Positions 23,964 through 32,328 of a DNA stretch of 33,590 nucleotides are shown piece after piece. The DNA lies in the NCBI RefSeq assembly GCF_028288105.1, contig NZ_JAQBOI010000006.1, positions 1 to 33,590 of the forward strand, given 5' to 3'. Position 1 is the first letter of the stretch. Every line of letters begins with the position of its first letter. The stretch comes from Mucilaginibacter sp. Lineage in GTDB: Bacteria > Bacteroidota > Bacteroidia > Sphingobacteriales > Sphingobacteriaceae. The notes beneath the pieces are model-generated. The model saw nothing but the letters and a program-made list of their open reading frames with translations, made no database searches and was not told where the DNA came from. The position numbers and the translations under genes were made by a program.

Positions 23964-25997
23964 ATGAAAACTCAATCTAATAAATTATTTGAACCGGCTT
24001 TAGTGCAAACCGCACTGAAAGAGTCGTTCATCAAACTGAACCCTAAAGTAATGCTTCGTAACCCGGTAATGTTTACCGTTGAAGTAGGTACTGCCATTAT
24101 GCTGTACATGAGCGTTTACAGCTTTATGCATGCCGGCCAGGGCTCATTCACATATAACTTTATCATATTTATTGTGCTGCTGCTTACCCTGCTGTTTGCC
24201 AACTTCGCCGAAGCCATAGCCGAGGCACGCGGTAAAGCACAGGCCGATAGCTTACGTAAGACCCGGGAGGAAACACCTGCCAATGTTTTGTTAAGCGATG
24301 GTAGCATCGTTAGCAAATCATCAAACGAATTAAGAAAGGGAGATGTATTTGTTTGCGAGGCAGGCGATACTATCCCAACTGATGGTGAGATTATTGAAGG
24401 CCTGGCTACTATAGATGAATCGGCCATTACAGGTGAATCTGCCCCGGTTATCCGCGAGGCAGGGGGTGATAAATCATCTGTTACCGGTGGTACAAAAATA
24501 CTATCCGATAAGATAAAAGTTATAGTAACCACCGAACCGGGCGAAAGCTTCCTTGATAAAATGATAGCCCTTGTAGAAGGGGCATCGCGCCAAAAAACGC
24601 CAAACGAGATAGCTTTAACGATCTTATTAGCCAGTTTTACGCTCATTTTCGTCATCGTTTGTGTTACGCTGAAACCGTTTGCAGATTATGCCAATACGCC
24701 CATCACTATTGCGGCATTAATATCACTTTTCGTTTGTTTAATTCCCACAACTATCGGTGGCCTTTTATCGGCCATTGGTATTGCGGGGATGGACAGGGCG
24801 TTGCGTGCCAATGTGATCACAAAATCTGGTAAAGCGGTTGAAACCGCAGGTGATATTGACGTATTGCTGCTGGATAAAACCGGTACCATCACCATTGGTA
24901 ACCGTAAAGCCACCCAATTTTGGCCGGCCCCGGGCGTATTACCCGAAGATCTGGTAAAAGCTGCTGTATTATCATCATTAGCAGATGAAACGCCAGAAGG
25001 CAAATCAATAATTGAGCTGGCGCAGCAAAGCAATATGCACATTTCAATGGCTGCGCCAAAAGGTGCCGAATTCATTAAGTTCACTGCCGAAACCCGTTCA
25101 AGCGGTATTAATACTGCAGATGGCTTACGGATCCGTAAGGGTGCTTTTGACTCGATCCGGAACCTATCTGTAAACGCAGGGCACAAGTTTTCTGCCGATG
25201 TAGAAGAACGTGTAAAGGCAATCGCTTCAAACGGTGGTACGCCGCTGGTTGTATCACAAAACGAGGTGGTTTTGGGTACCATAGAGCTGCAGGACATTAT
25301 CAAACCCGGTATAGCCGAACGTTTTGAGCGCCTGCGAAAAATGGGTATCAAAACGGTAATGGTAACTGGTGATAACCCGCTTACTGCCAAATTTATTGCC
25401 GAAAAAGCCGGTGTAGATGATTTTATTGCCGAGGCCAAACCCGAAGATAAAATGAACTACATCAAACACGAGCAGCTAAGCGGCCGACTGGTTGCCATGA
25501 TGGGCGATGGTACAAACGATGCCCCGGCACTTGCCCAGGCAGATGTTGGTGTAGCTATGAACAGTGGTACCCAAGCCGCCAAGGAAGCCGGTAACATGGT
25601 TGATCTGGATAACGACCCAACCAAGTTGATAGAGATCGTTGAGATAGGTAAGCAACTGCTTATCACCCGTGGTACACTCACAACCTTCTCTATAGCAAAT
25701 GACGTGGCGAAGTATTTTGCCATTGTTCCGGCATTGTTTATCGCTTCTATTCCGGCGTTGCAGGCTATAAACATTATGCACCTGCACAGCCCGGAGAGCG
25801 CTATACTTTCTGCCGTGATATTCAATGCCATTATTATCCCGATGCTGATACCGTTGGCATTAAAAGGTGTAGAATATAAACCGATAGGCGCCAGCGCGCT
25901 GCTTCGCCGTAACTTGTTAATATACGGTTTGGGTGGTGTTATCGCGCCATTCATCGGCATCAAATTAATCGACTTACTTATTTCCCTATTCTTCTAA
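23964..25997 (+). CDS. kdpB: Potassium-transporting P-type ATPase subunit KdpB
   Basis: The 677-aa catalytic P-type ATPase of KdpFABC. Phosphorylated Asp304 lies in [10 protein letters not shown], the actuator motif is AITGESAP, and the hinge motif [20 protein letters not shown] and [20 protein letters not shown] are intact. The transmembrane motif before the phosphorylation domain is [18 protein letters not shown] (the KdpB form of the PEGL/CPC region). Normal length. Energises K+ uptake through KdpA. Lies between the repeat-bearing gap and kdpC, 12 nt upstream of the latter. Confidence 0.98.
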   Translation: MKTQSNKLFEPALVQTALKESFIKLNPKVMLRNPVMFTVEVGTAIMLYMSVYSFMHAGQGSFTYNFIIFIVLLLTLLFANFAEAIAEARGKAQADSLRKTREETPANVLLSDGSIVSKSSNELRKGDVFVCEAGDTIPTDGEIIEGLATIDESAITGESAPVIREAGGDKSSVTGGTKILSDKIKVIVTTEPGESFLDKMIALVEGASRQKTPNEIALTILLASFTLIFVIVCVTLKPFADYANTPITIAALISLFVCLIPTTIGGLLSAIGIAGMDRALRANVITKSGKAVETAGDIDVLLLDKTGTITIGNRKATQFWPAPGVLPEDLVKAAVLSSLADETPEGKSIIELAQQSNMHISMAAPKGAEFIKFTAETRSSGINTADGLRIRKGAFDSIRNLSVNAGHKFSADVEERVKAIASNGGTPLVVSQNEVVLGTIELQDIIKPGIAERFERLRKMGIKTVMVTGDNPLTAKFIAEKAGVDDFIAEAKPEDKMNYIKHEQLSGRLVAMMGDGTNDAPALAQADVGVAMNSGTQAAKEAGNMVDLDNDPTKLIEIVEIGKQLLITRGTLTTFSIANDVAKYFAIVPALFIASIPALQAINIMHLHSPESAILSAVIFNAIIIPMLIPLALKGVEYKPIGASALLRRNLLIYGLGGVIAPFIGIKLIDLLISLFF

Positions 25998-26009
25998 TTA
26001 ATTAAGATC

Positions 26010-26576
26010 ATGAAAAGTAACATCATAAAATCCATACGTATCACACTGGTATTAACCGTAATACTATGCGTGATATACCCGGTAGCTATATCCCTTGCGG
26101 GTAAGCTATCAAAAGGCCGTGGCGATGGCGAAACCATTACCGTAAACGGCAAAGTGGTTGGTTATGCCAACATTGGCCAAAGCTTTACCCAGGCCAAATA
26201 CTTTTGGGGCAGGCCATCGGCTGTTGGTTACAATGCGGCAGGTTCAGCAGGTTCAAACAAGGGCCCAAGCAATCCCGATTACCTGAAGGATGTGAGCAAC
26301 CGTATTGATACCCTGCTTAAATACCATCCATACCTGAAACGCGCGGATATCCCTGCCGAAATGGTAACAGCATCTGGTAGTGGCCTTGACCCGGACATAT
26401 CACCGGCAGCGGCCAAAATACAGATCAAACGTATTGCTGATACCCGCAAATTATCTGTACAGCAAGTTACTGATTTGGTTTCAGCACATACCGAAGCACC
26501 ACTTTTAGGTGTGTTTGGCCCCGCAAAAGTGAACGTGCTAAAATTGAATGTAGCCTTAGACGCATTAAAAAAATAA
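26010..26576 (+). CDS. kdpC: Potassium-transporting ATPase subunit KdpC
   Basis: A 188-aa protein with one N-terminal membrane helix (about 9-30, ITLVLTVILCVIYPVAISLA) and a periplasmic domain. Family marks: IGQSFTQAKYFWGRPSAVGY, SGSGLDPDISPAAAKIQIKR and LGVFGPAKVNVLKLN. It bridges KdpA and KdpB and raises the ATP affinity of the pump. Start chosen at 26010, 12 nt after kdpB; the upstream sequence has no other Met. A palindromic dispersed repeat follows its stop. Confidence 0.97.
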   Translation: MKSNIIKSIRITLVLTVILCVIYPVAISLAGKLSKGRGDGETITVNGKVVGYANIGQSFTQAKYFWGRPSAVGYNAAGSAGSNKGPSNPDYLKDVSNRIDTLLKYHPYLKRADIPAEMVTASGSGLDPDISPAAAKIQIKRIADTRKLSVQQVTDLVSAHTEAPLLGVFGPAKVNVLKLNVALDALKK

Positions 26577-26589
26577 CAAAAGACCAAAA

Positions 26590-26690
26590 TGTCATTTCGA
26601 ACGATAGAGAGAAACCTTGTTCGAATGTTAGGCGGCGACCTTTGCATATTTAACAAGATTTCTCCTCGCTATCGCTCGTTCGAAATGACA
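26590..26690. repeat. Dispersed palindromic repeat between kdpC and the porin gene
   Basis: TGTCATTTCGAACGA (26590-26604) and TCGTTCGAAATGACA (26676-26690) are exact inverted repeats enclosing about 70 nt that also pair partly (TTGTT with AACAA, GATTTCTCC). Elements with TGTCATTTCGAAC arms occur in many copies in Bacteroidota genomes; by form it is a small non-coding palindromic unit, like a REP or MITE. Confidence 0.8.
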
Positions 26691-26712
26691 AGTATATAAC
26701 CGATCAAAAAAA

Positions 26713-27768
26713 ATGAAAACACTCCTTATATCATCAGTAATATTTTTAGCTGCTATAACTGCCAAAGCGCAAGACACGACCAAAACCGTAGAAAACCCTT
26801 TAACCATTTCGGGTTCGGTGGATGCTTATTATAAATACGATTTTTCAAAATTCAGGAACGCGACTGGTGGCTCCAACATCCCCACCAGTTTTGCTACCGA
26901 CCAAAATTCTATCTCGATAGGTATGGTTGACCTGGCCGTTAAAAAGAAAGTAAATAAAGCATCCTTTGTAGGCGAGTTATCATTTGGTCCGCGGGGCGAG
27001 GCACAGTCAATCCCAAACAGTGGCACCAACGGGCAATCGTTCCATATCCAGAATTTATATATGGGTTACGATGTAACGGATAAACTAAACCTTACTGCCG
27101 GCTACATGTCAACCTTTGTGGGTTACGAAGTAATATCACCTGTAGGAAATTTCAACTACTCCACTTCGTACCTGTTTACCAACGGCCCCTTCCAGAATGC
27201 AGGTTTCAAAGCTACTTACGCTTTTACAAGCAAAATAAGCCTGATGGCCGGGATATTTAACGATACCTGGAACAATTACCAGTCGACAAGGGATGTGTCT
27301 ACATTTGGGGCACAGCTATTTGTTAGTCCGCTTAAAGGCTGGACAGCTTACATTAATTTGTTAAGCGGTAAAACCTCAGGTACCATTGTGGATCTGACCA
27401 CTGCCTATCAAATAACCGATGCCTTTAAATTAGGGCTGAACGGTGCAACCTTTTCGGCACCAGATGCAGTAAAGGGTGGTTTTGAAGGAGTGGCATTATA
27501 TCCGCAATTAGCAGTTTCAAAAGCGGTAACTTTAGGGTTAAGAGGCGAATATTTTAAAACTAAAAACGGAGGTTTTGTAACGGCAGGCCCACCAGCTGGA
27601 GAATCAATAACGGCATTTACTTTAACCGCCAACATTAAGGCAGGCCCATTAACACTGATCCCCGAAGCAAGATTAGATAATGGTTCAACCAGTCAGTTCA
27701 TTAATAACAATGGCGGGCCAACTAAGCAGGCATCGCAATTTTTAGTGGCGGCTGTTTACGCGTTTTAA
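26713..27768 (+). CDS. Outer-membrane beta-barrel porin (OmpL-like, BBP2 family)
   Basis: A 351-aa outer-membrane protein with a signal peptide cut after AKA (about residue 19). The mature part begins with PLTISGSVDAYYKYDFSKF and has alternating strands ending AAVYAF, with a C-terminal Phe. SFATDQNSISIGMVDLAVKK and VNKASFVGELSFGPRGEAQS fit the beta-barrel porin-2 (OmpL-like) family. It lies within the kdp cluster in the same direction, after the KdpC repeat, and may let K+ or small solutes cross the outer membrane when Kdp is induced. The substrate is an inference. Confidence 0.88.
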   Translation: MKTLLISSVIFLAAITAKAQDTTKTVENPLTISGSVDAYYKYDFSKFRNATGGSNIPTSFATDQNSISIGMVDLAVKKKVNKASFVGELSFGPRGEAQSIPNSGTNGQSFHIQNLYMGYDVTDKLNLTAGYMSTFVGYEVISPVGNFNYSTSYLFTNGPFQNAGFKATYAFTSKISLMAGIFNDTWNNYQSTRDVSTFGAQLFVSPLKGWTAYINLLSGKTSGTIVDLTTAYQITDAFKLGLNGATFSAPDAVKGGFEGVALYPQLAVSKAVTLGLRGEYFKTKNGGFVTAGPPAGESITAFTLTANIKAGPLTLIPEARLDNGSTSQFINNNGGPTKQASQFLVAAVYAF

Positions 27769-27798
27769 ATAGAAAACTGATTAAAGCATGTTCATTAG

Positions 27799-27930
27799 TT
27801 TACTCACCCGGTCGTTGCTTCGCTCGACCACCCTCTCTCCGCAAGCGGAAAGAGGGGTAGAAATTTTCTTTTTAATCCTCTTTACGCAGCAGAGAGGGTC
27901 GACCAGCACAGCGTAGTCGGGGTGAGTAAA
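27799..27930. repeat. Dispersed palindromic repeat between porin and kdpD
   Basis: The ends TTTACTCACCC (27799-27809) and GGGTGAGTAAA (27920-27930) are exact inverted repeats. Inside lie GGTCGTTGCTTCGCTCGACC and CCTCTCTCCGCAAGCGGAAA, further small dyads. This is the third different dispersed palindrome in the kdp cluster and may be a MITE-like unit. Confidence 0.75.
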
Positions 27931-27950
27931 TACGACGTTAAACAATAATA

Positions 27951-29069
27951 ATGGCAGACACATCTGTAAAAAACTTTATCGACCTGGTAAAAAAATCCAG
28001 GCGGGGCAAGCTGAAGATCTATATCGGCATGAGCGCGGGTGTGGGTAAAACTTACCGGATGCTGCAGGAAGCCCATGCTTTGCTAAAAAATAATATAGAT
28101 GTACAGATAGGTTATATTGAAACACATAACCGTGCCGAAACACATGCTTTATTAGCCGGACTACCGTTAATAGATCGTCGTAAAACATTTTACAAGGGCA
28201 AAGAGCTGGAAGAAATGGACCTGCAGGCCATTCTAAACCGGCACCCCGAAGTGGTTATTGTTGATGAACTGGCCCACAGTAATATTGAAGGTAGCAAAAA
28301 CAGCAAACGCTGGCAAGATGTAAGGGATATACTGGAAGCAGGCATTAGTGTAATAACAGCGCTTAATGTTCAACATTTAGAAAGCCTTAACGAAGAAATA
28401 CAAGATATTACCGGCATCCCCATTACCGAAAGGGTGCCCGACAAAATACTGGAAATTGCAGACGAGATCGTAAATATTGACCTTACCGCCGATGAGCTAA
28501 TAGATAGGTTGAAAGAAGGTAAGATCTACGATAAAGCGAAGGTGGAAACCGCCCTGCAAAACTTTTTCCGCAACGATAAAATTTTGCAGCTGCGCGAAAT
28601 CGCTTTGAAAGAGGTGGCGCATCATTTGGAGCGGAAGATAGATATAGAGGTGCCTAAGCAGATCAAACTACGGCCCGAGAAGTTTTTGGCTTGCATATCA
28701 TCAAATGCAGAAACCGCGAAGATCGTTATCCGTAAAACAGCACGGTTGGCCTCTTATTATCGTTCGCAATGGATAGTGCTGTATGTGCAAAGCAGCAGCG
28801 AAAGCCTTGACCGTATTAAACTGGATAAGCAACGCCATCTCATAAATAATTTTAAACTTGCAACAGAACTTGGCGCCGAACTGATCAAGATAAAAAGTGA
28901 CGCTATAACACAAACAATTATGAAAGTAGCCGAAGAAAAAGAGGTGACCACCATTTGTATAGGCAAGCCACATTTAAATTTATGGCAGGTAATACTAAGG
29001 ACCGCCATATTTAACGAGCTACTGAATAAGATAGCATTAACAGAAACCGATTTAGTGATATTATCATGA
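27951..29069 (+). CDS. kdpD: KdpD sensor domain protein lacking the kinase part
   Basis: A 372-aa cytosolic protein equal to the N-terminal half of KdpD. Residues 1-225 are the KdpD domain, with Walker A GMSAGVGKT (26-34), ETHNRAETHALLAGLP, VIVDELAHSN and TALNVQHLESLNEEIQDITG. Residues 245-372 are a universal-stress-protein-like domain (FLACISSNAETAKIVIRKTA, TICIGKPHLNLWQVILR). The four membrane helices and the histidine kinase of full KdpD are missing. The next gene, a separate kinase, overlaps it by 4 nt (ATGA). It should sense K+ or nucleotide state and act on that kinase. Confidence 0.92.
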   Translation: MADTSVKNFIDLVKKSRRGKLKIYIGMSAGVGKTYRMLQEAHALLKNNIDVQIGYIETHNRAETHALLAGLPLIDRRKTFYKGKELEEMDLQAILNRHPEVVIVDELAHSNIEGSKNSKRWQDVRDILEAGISVITALNVQHLESLNEEIQDITGIPITERVPDKILEIADEIVNIDLTADELIDRLKEGKIYDKAKVETALQNFFRNDKILQLREIALKEVAHHLERKIDIEVPKQIKLRPEKFLACISSNAETAKIVIRKTARLASYYRSQWIVLYVQSSSESLDRIKLDKQRHLINNFKLATELGAELIKIKSDAITQTIMKVAEEKEVTTICIGKPHLNLWQVILRTAIFNELLNKIALTETDLVILS

Positions 29070-30808
29070 AAGTAAAAAATAAACTCCGTTTAGGATTTGG
29101 CTTTTTGTTTATAGTCGTCCTTTTTTTTGGCATAACATCTTTATTCTATATCAACCAAATATCAAACAGTGCAAAAGTTATTTTAAAAGACAACTATAAG
29201 TCGCTAAGCATTGTCCGTGAAATGCGTTCCATTCTTGATGAAAATAGCATACCGCTTAATGCAACAGCGCTAAGGTCTTTTAGTGACCTGTTGTTTAAGG
29301 AAGTCAATAATATAACCGAGCCCGGCGAACGGCAAGCTGTGCAGGGGTTACAGGTAGCATTTGATAAACTTCAAAAAAAGGGAGACCTATTAACGTTGCA
29401 GCAAACCGAAAAAGAGGCCCGAAGATACCTCCGGAAAATAGAAACGGTTAACATGCAAGCCATTGTTCATAAAAATGACATGGCCAACACTTCTGTTGAT
29501 GAAGCAACCTTATTTTTGGGTTTAACCGGCGCATTTACTTTCCTGGTGCTTTTTAGTTTCAGTGTAAACTTCCCCAGTATCATCTCTAAACCTTTAAATG
29601 CATTGCTGGAAGGTATAAGAGAAATTAGTCAGAAAAATTACAACAAGCGCCTTCACTTTGAACAGAACGATGAATTTGCCGAAGTAGCCAACGCCTTTAA
29701 CCAAATGGCTACCCGTTTAAACGATTGGGAGAACAGCAACCTGGCTACCGTAATATCCGAAAAACGACGTATCGAAACTATAATTGATCAAATGCAGGAT
29801 GCTATTATCGGTATAAACGAAAAGCAGGATATACTTTTTATGAACGATGCCGCCCGCAAAACTTTAAATATTACCGATGATAAAATAATAGGTAAAAATG
29901 CTGATCAACTGGTGAAAAGTAATGACCTGTTTAGATCTATCCTGAAAGATGAAACTACGATCAAGCCCTTTAAAATTGTATTGGATAGCCGCGAATCATT
30001 TTTCCAACTGCAACGCAGTGATATAGTAGTGCCCGATATTGACAAATCTGAAGGTGCATTGCAATTGGCAAGCCGATCAGCAGGGAAGGTGTATATCCTC
30101 AAAAATATTACCGAGTTTAAAGAACGTGATGAAGCGAAAACCAATTTTATAGCCACTATATCGCATGAGTTAAAAACGCCTATCGCTTCTATAAAAATGA
30201 GCCTAAAGCTGCTTAACGACGAACGGGTAGGTACGCTGAATACCGAGCAGGACCAGTTGGTTAGCCATATTAAAGATGATAATGATCGCCTGCTAAAAAT
30301 AACCAGCGAGCTGCTGGAACTTTCGCAGGTGGAAACCGGGAACATCCAGTTAAACTTTGTGCCGGTAAACCCCATGCAAATTGTTGACTATGCGGTTACA
30401 TCCATCCAATTTCAGGCGCAGCAAAAGCAAGTGCAATTGGAAGTAGTAAAAGATGATAACCTACCGGATGTGCAGGCAGACATAGAGAAAACCGCCTGGG
30501 TACTGGTTAACTTTCTATCGAACGCGCTACGTTACAGCGCCGAAAAATCAAAAATTATTATCCAGGTAACCCAACGTAAAGACCTGGTTGAATTTTCTGT
30601 GAAAGATTTTGGTAAAGGCATTGACGAAACTTATCAAAAACGCCTGTTCGACCGTTATTTCCAGGTACCTACAGATGGACAAAACAAATCAGGATCGGGT
30701 TTAGGGCTTGCCATCTCTAAAGATTTTATTAATGCGCAGGGTGGTACTATTGGTGTTCAAAGTGAAATTGGCGCGGGCAGCAGGTTTTATTTTACTTTGC
30801 GTGTTTAA
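29066..30808 (+). CDS. HAMP-PAS sensor histidine kinase of the kdp cluster
   Basis: A 580-aa membrane kinase. Helix 1 is at about 11-31 and helix 2 at about 154-175; the roughly 120 residues between them form a four-helix-bundle-like sensor. HAMP (about 172-228, KPLNALLEGIREISQKNYNK) leads to a PAS domain (about 236-355, IIDQMQDAIIGINEKQDILF). The dimerisation domain has the phospho-acceptor His367 in ATISHELKTPIAS. ATP-binding motifs are NFLSNALRYSAEKSK, DFGKGIDETY and GSGLGLAISKDF. It overlaps the truncated kdpD by 4 nt, so the two are translationally coupled and probably form a split KdpD. The likely partner is the NtrC-type regulator at 20161. Confidence 0.93.
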   Translation: MKVKNKLRLGFGFLFIVVLFFGITSLFYINQISNSAKVILKDNYKSLSIVREMRSILDENSIPLNATALRSFSDLLFKEVNNITEPGERQAVQGLQVAFDKLQKKGDLLTLQQTEKEARRYLRKIETVNMQAIVHKNDMANTSVDEATLFLGLTGAFTFLVLFSFSVNFPSIISKPLNALLEGIREISQKNYNKRLHFEQNDEFAEVANAFNQMATRLNDWENSNLATVISEKRRIETIIDQMQDAIIGINEKQDILFMNDAARKTLNITDDKIIGKNADQLVKSNDLFRSILKDETTIKPFKIVLDSRESFFQLQRSDIVVPDIDKSEGALQLASRSAGKVYILKNITEFKERDEAKTNFIATISHELKTPIASIKMSLKLLNDERVGTLNTEQDQLVSHIKDDNDRLLKITSELLELSQVETGNIQLNFVPVNPMQIVDYAVTSIQFQAQQKQVQLEVVKDDNLPDVQADIEKTAWVLVNFLSNALRYSAEKSKIIIQVTQRKDLVEFSVKDFGKGIDETYQKRLFDRYFQVPTDGQNKSGSGLGLAISKDFINAQGGTIGVQSEIGAGSRFYFTLRV

Positions 30809-30816
30809 GGGAGATT

Positions 30817-31560
30817 CTATTCAAAAGCAAAACTTGTGAAGGATACCCCATTAAATATACATACACCCGCTCCATAAGTTCCAAACCAGAGTTTGCCTTT
30901 TGTGTCTTTATAGATAGTATTTATAGCATTGCTTGTAAGCCCATCTTTTGTGGTATAGTTGGTTAGTTTATTGCCATCGTAGCGCCAAACACCGGCATCA
31001 AAAGTTCCAAGCCAAATTGCTCCACTCTCGTCTTCATTTATCGTGGAAACACGAGCCATTGTGCCCAGCCCTGGCTTGCCCGATACTTTTGACGTTTTAA
31101 AAAATTCATCATTGCCCAGCCCTTTTTCTTGCGTAACGTTAGTTATAGATTTTCCATCGTATCTGAATAATCCATAGCCATTATTGCCAAACCAAAGGTT
31201 TTCGTTTTTGTCTTCTAATAAACCACGAACTGCCGGGCCTGCTAAACCTTTTGCAGTAAGCCAGGTAAAAATTTTGCCATCGTAGCGGCATACGCCCATG
31301 CTTTGCGTGCCAAACCAAACATTCCCTTTTTTATCTTTAAGGATGCAATAAACACTGTAAGGGGTGAGGCGATTGGACGGAACCGGAGGTTGTGCATGGT
31401 CAGTTTTAGGTAATGGTAAATAGATAAGCGATTTACCGTTGTAGCGATAAACTCCTCCTGCTGCCGCGAACCACAGATCGCCCGGCTCTATTTTCCAATC
31501 TTTATCGGAGCTGCCGTCTGAAAAGATTTTAGAGGCTTTAGGTGAGTTCGTTAAATGAGT
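30817..31560 (-). pseudogene. Truncated two-component-type propeller repeat protein
   Basis: The frame is open from 31560 down to a TAG at 30817 and encodes about five Reg_prop (two-component regulator propeller) repeats: GDLWFAAAGGVYRYNG, GNVWFGTQSMGVCRYDG, NLWFGNNGYGLFRYDG, AIWLGTFDAGVWRYDG and KLWFGTYGAGVCIFNG. The first ATG (31299) falls between repeats two and three, so a protein from it would lack a signal peptide and half the blade set. A stop lies directly upstream at 31561-31563, and a partly family-like frame (DNDSTFKKVNSFNELT) lies just above it in another register, which suggests a frameshift. I read it as a decayed gene; a short 160-aa product (30817-31299) cannot be ruled out. 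It converges on the kinase gene with 8 nt between stops. Confidence 0.7.
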
Positions 31561-31563
31561 TTA

Positions 31564-31985
31564 CCTTTTTAAAAGTAGAATCATTGTCACTTAGAGTACA
31601 AAGGCAATCGCATCTCAACTAAGCGGTTGGAAGATTGTAAGAATAAAGAAATAGAGTGAGTGATGATTACTAAGCAAAGTTAGGCACCAGGAACAACACA
31701 AGGCAAGGAACTACGGCATAAACACAACCCTCTACACCATCCAACATTTATTCCGTTCCTCCTTGCATTTAGTTTTTCCTTACGCCTGTATGGGCACCAT
31801 AATCATTCATTCACTTAAACACAAATTATGAAGAAAACACAGTAAGAAATGCGCCAAGAGTGCGCCAAATTAAGACAGTTCAAGCTTAAATGTGCAGAAA
31901 TGCATGTAACTTGCTGTCTAAGGACGTTATTAACTAAATAGAATCTATAATCTGCATTTAAAGCTTGCAGAGGCATATAACAGCA
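31564..31985. other. Gap with no recognisable gene
   Basis: About 420 nt, AT-rich, without a supported ORF on either strand. A 30-codon ATG frame at about 31848 (MRQECAKLRQFKLKCAEM) and a repeated TGCGCCAA word are seen but do not make a gene. It lies on the 3' side of tRNA-Phe, where integrative elements often insert, so remnants of one are possible; no duplicate of the tRNA 3' end was seen. Confidence 0.5.
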
Positions 31986-32020
31986 TAAAAAAAGCCTCTC
32001 AGATTACTCTAAGAGGCTAA
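31986..32020 (-). terminator. Terminator of tRNA-Phe
   Basis: Read on the - strand: AGCCTCT (32018-32012) pairs with AGAGGCT (31999-31993) around a 12-nt loop and is followed by a run of T (31993-31986). It lies just after the tRNA 3' end. Confidence 0.85.
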
Positions 32021-32028
32021 GTTAAGTG

Positions 32029-32101
32029 TGGTATCAGCTGGGATCGAACCAGCGACACAAGGATTTTCAGTCCTTTGCTCTACCGACTGAGCTATGATAC
32101 C
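32029..32101 (-). tRNA. tRNA-Phe (GAA)
   Basis: A 73-nt cloverleaf. Acceptor GGTATCA with TGATACC, D arm GCTC/GAGC, anticodon stem AAGGA/TCCTT with loop CTGAAAA (anticodon GAA), and T arm GCTGG, TTCGATC, CCAGC. The discriminator base is A and the CCA end is not encoded. A TACATTTGC promoter box lies upstream and a terminator downstream, so it is a single-gene unit. Confidence 0.97.
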
Positions 32102-32118
32102 GCTCCGTTTAAGGTTTG

Positions 32119-32126
32119 CAAATGTA
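32119..32126 (-). promoter_or_regulatory. -7 promoter element of tRNA-Phe
   Basis: On the - strand TACATTTG (followed by CA) matches TAnnTTTG exactly and lies 17 nt before the tRNA 5' end. It serves as an in-window reference for the promoter type of this organism. The 32127-32328 stretch to the next gene shows nothing else. Confidence 0.75.
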
Positions 32127-32328
32127 GCGTTTTTTTTATTTTCAGAAAGTATTTTTTTCATTTTAAATTGTAATTATGTAGTAACACAGCGTAGTTTAGT
32201 CTTCTGCTATTGAAAGTCAGGCGTTTAAGAATAAAATTATTCTTGATTATTTTTTTCAACTTATCAGCCCTTGCAACGTTAAAACAATTCCATACTTTAG
32301 CTTTAAATTACTATGCACGCATAATATA

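Noticed and set aside
24116-25963. Long open frames on the - strand across kdpB
   Set aside because: Shadow frames of a strongly coding P-type ATPase gene; no domains or start context.
31848-31940. 30-codon frame MRQECAKLRQFKLKCAEM near the tRNA
   Set aside because: No family, no neighbours, stop codons just upstream; insufficient to call a gene or an integrase remnant.
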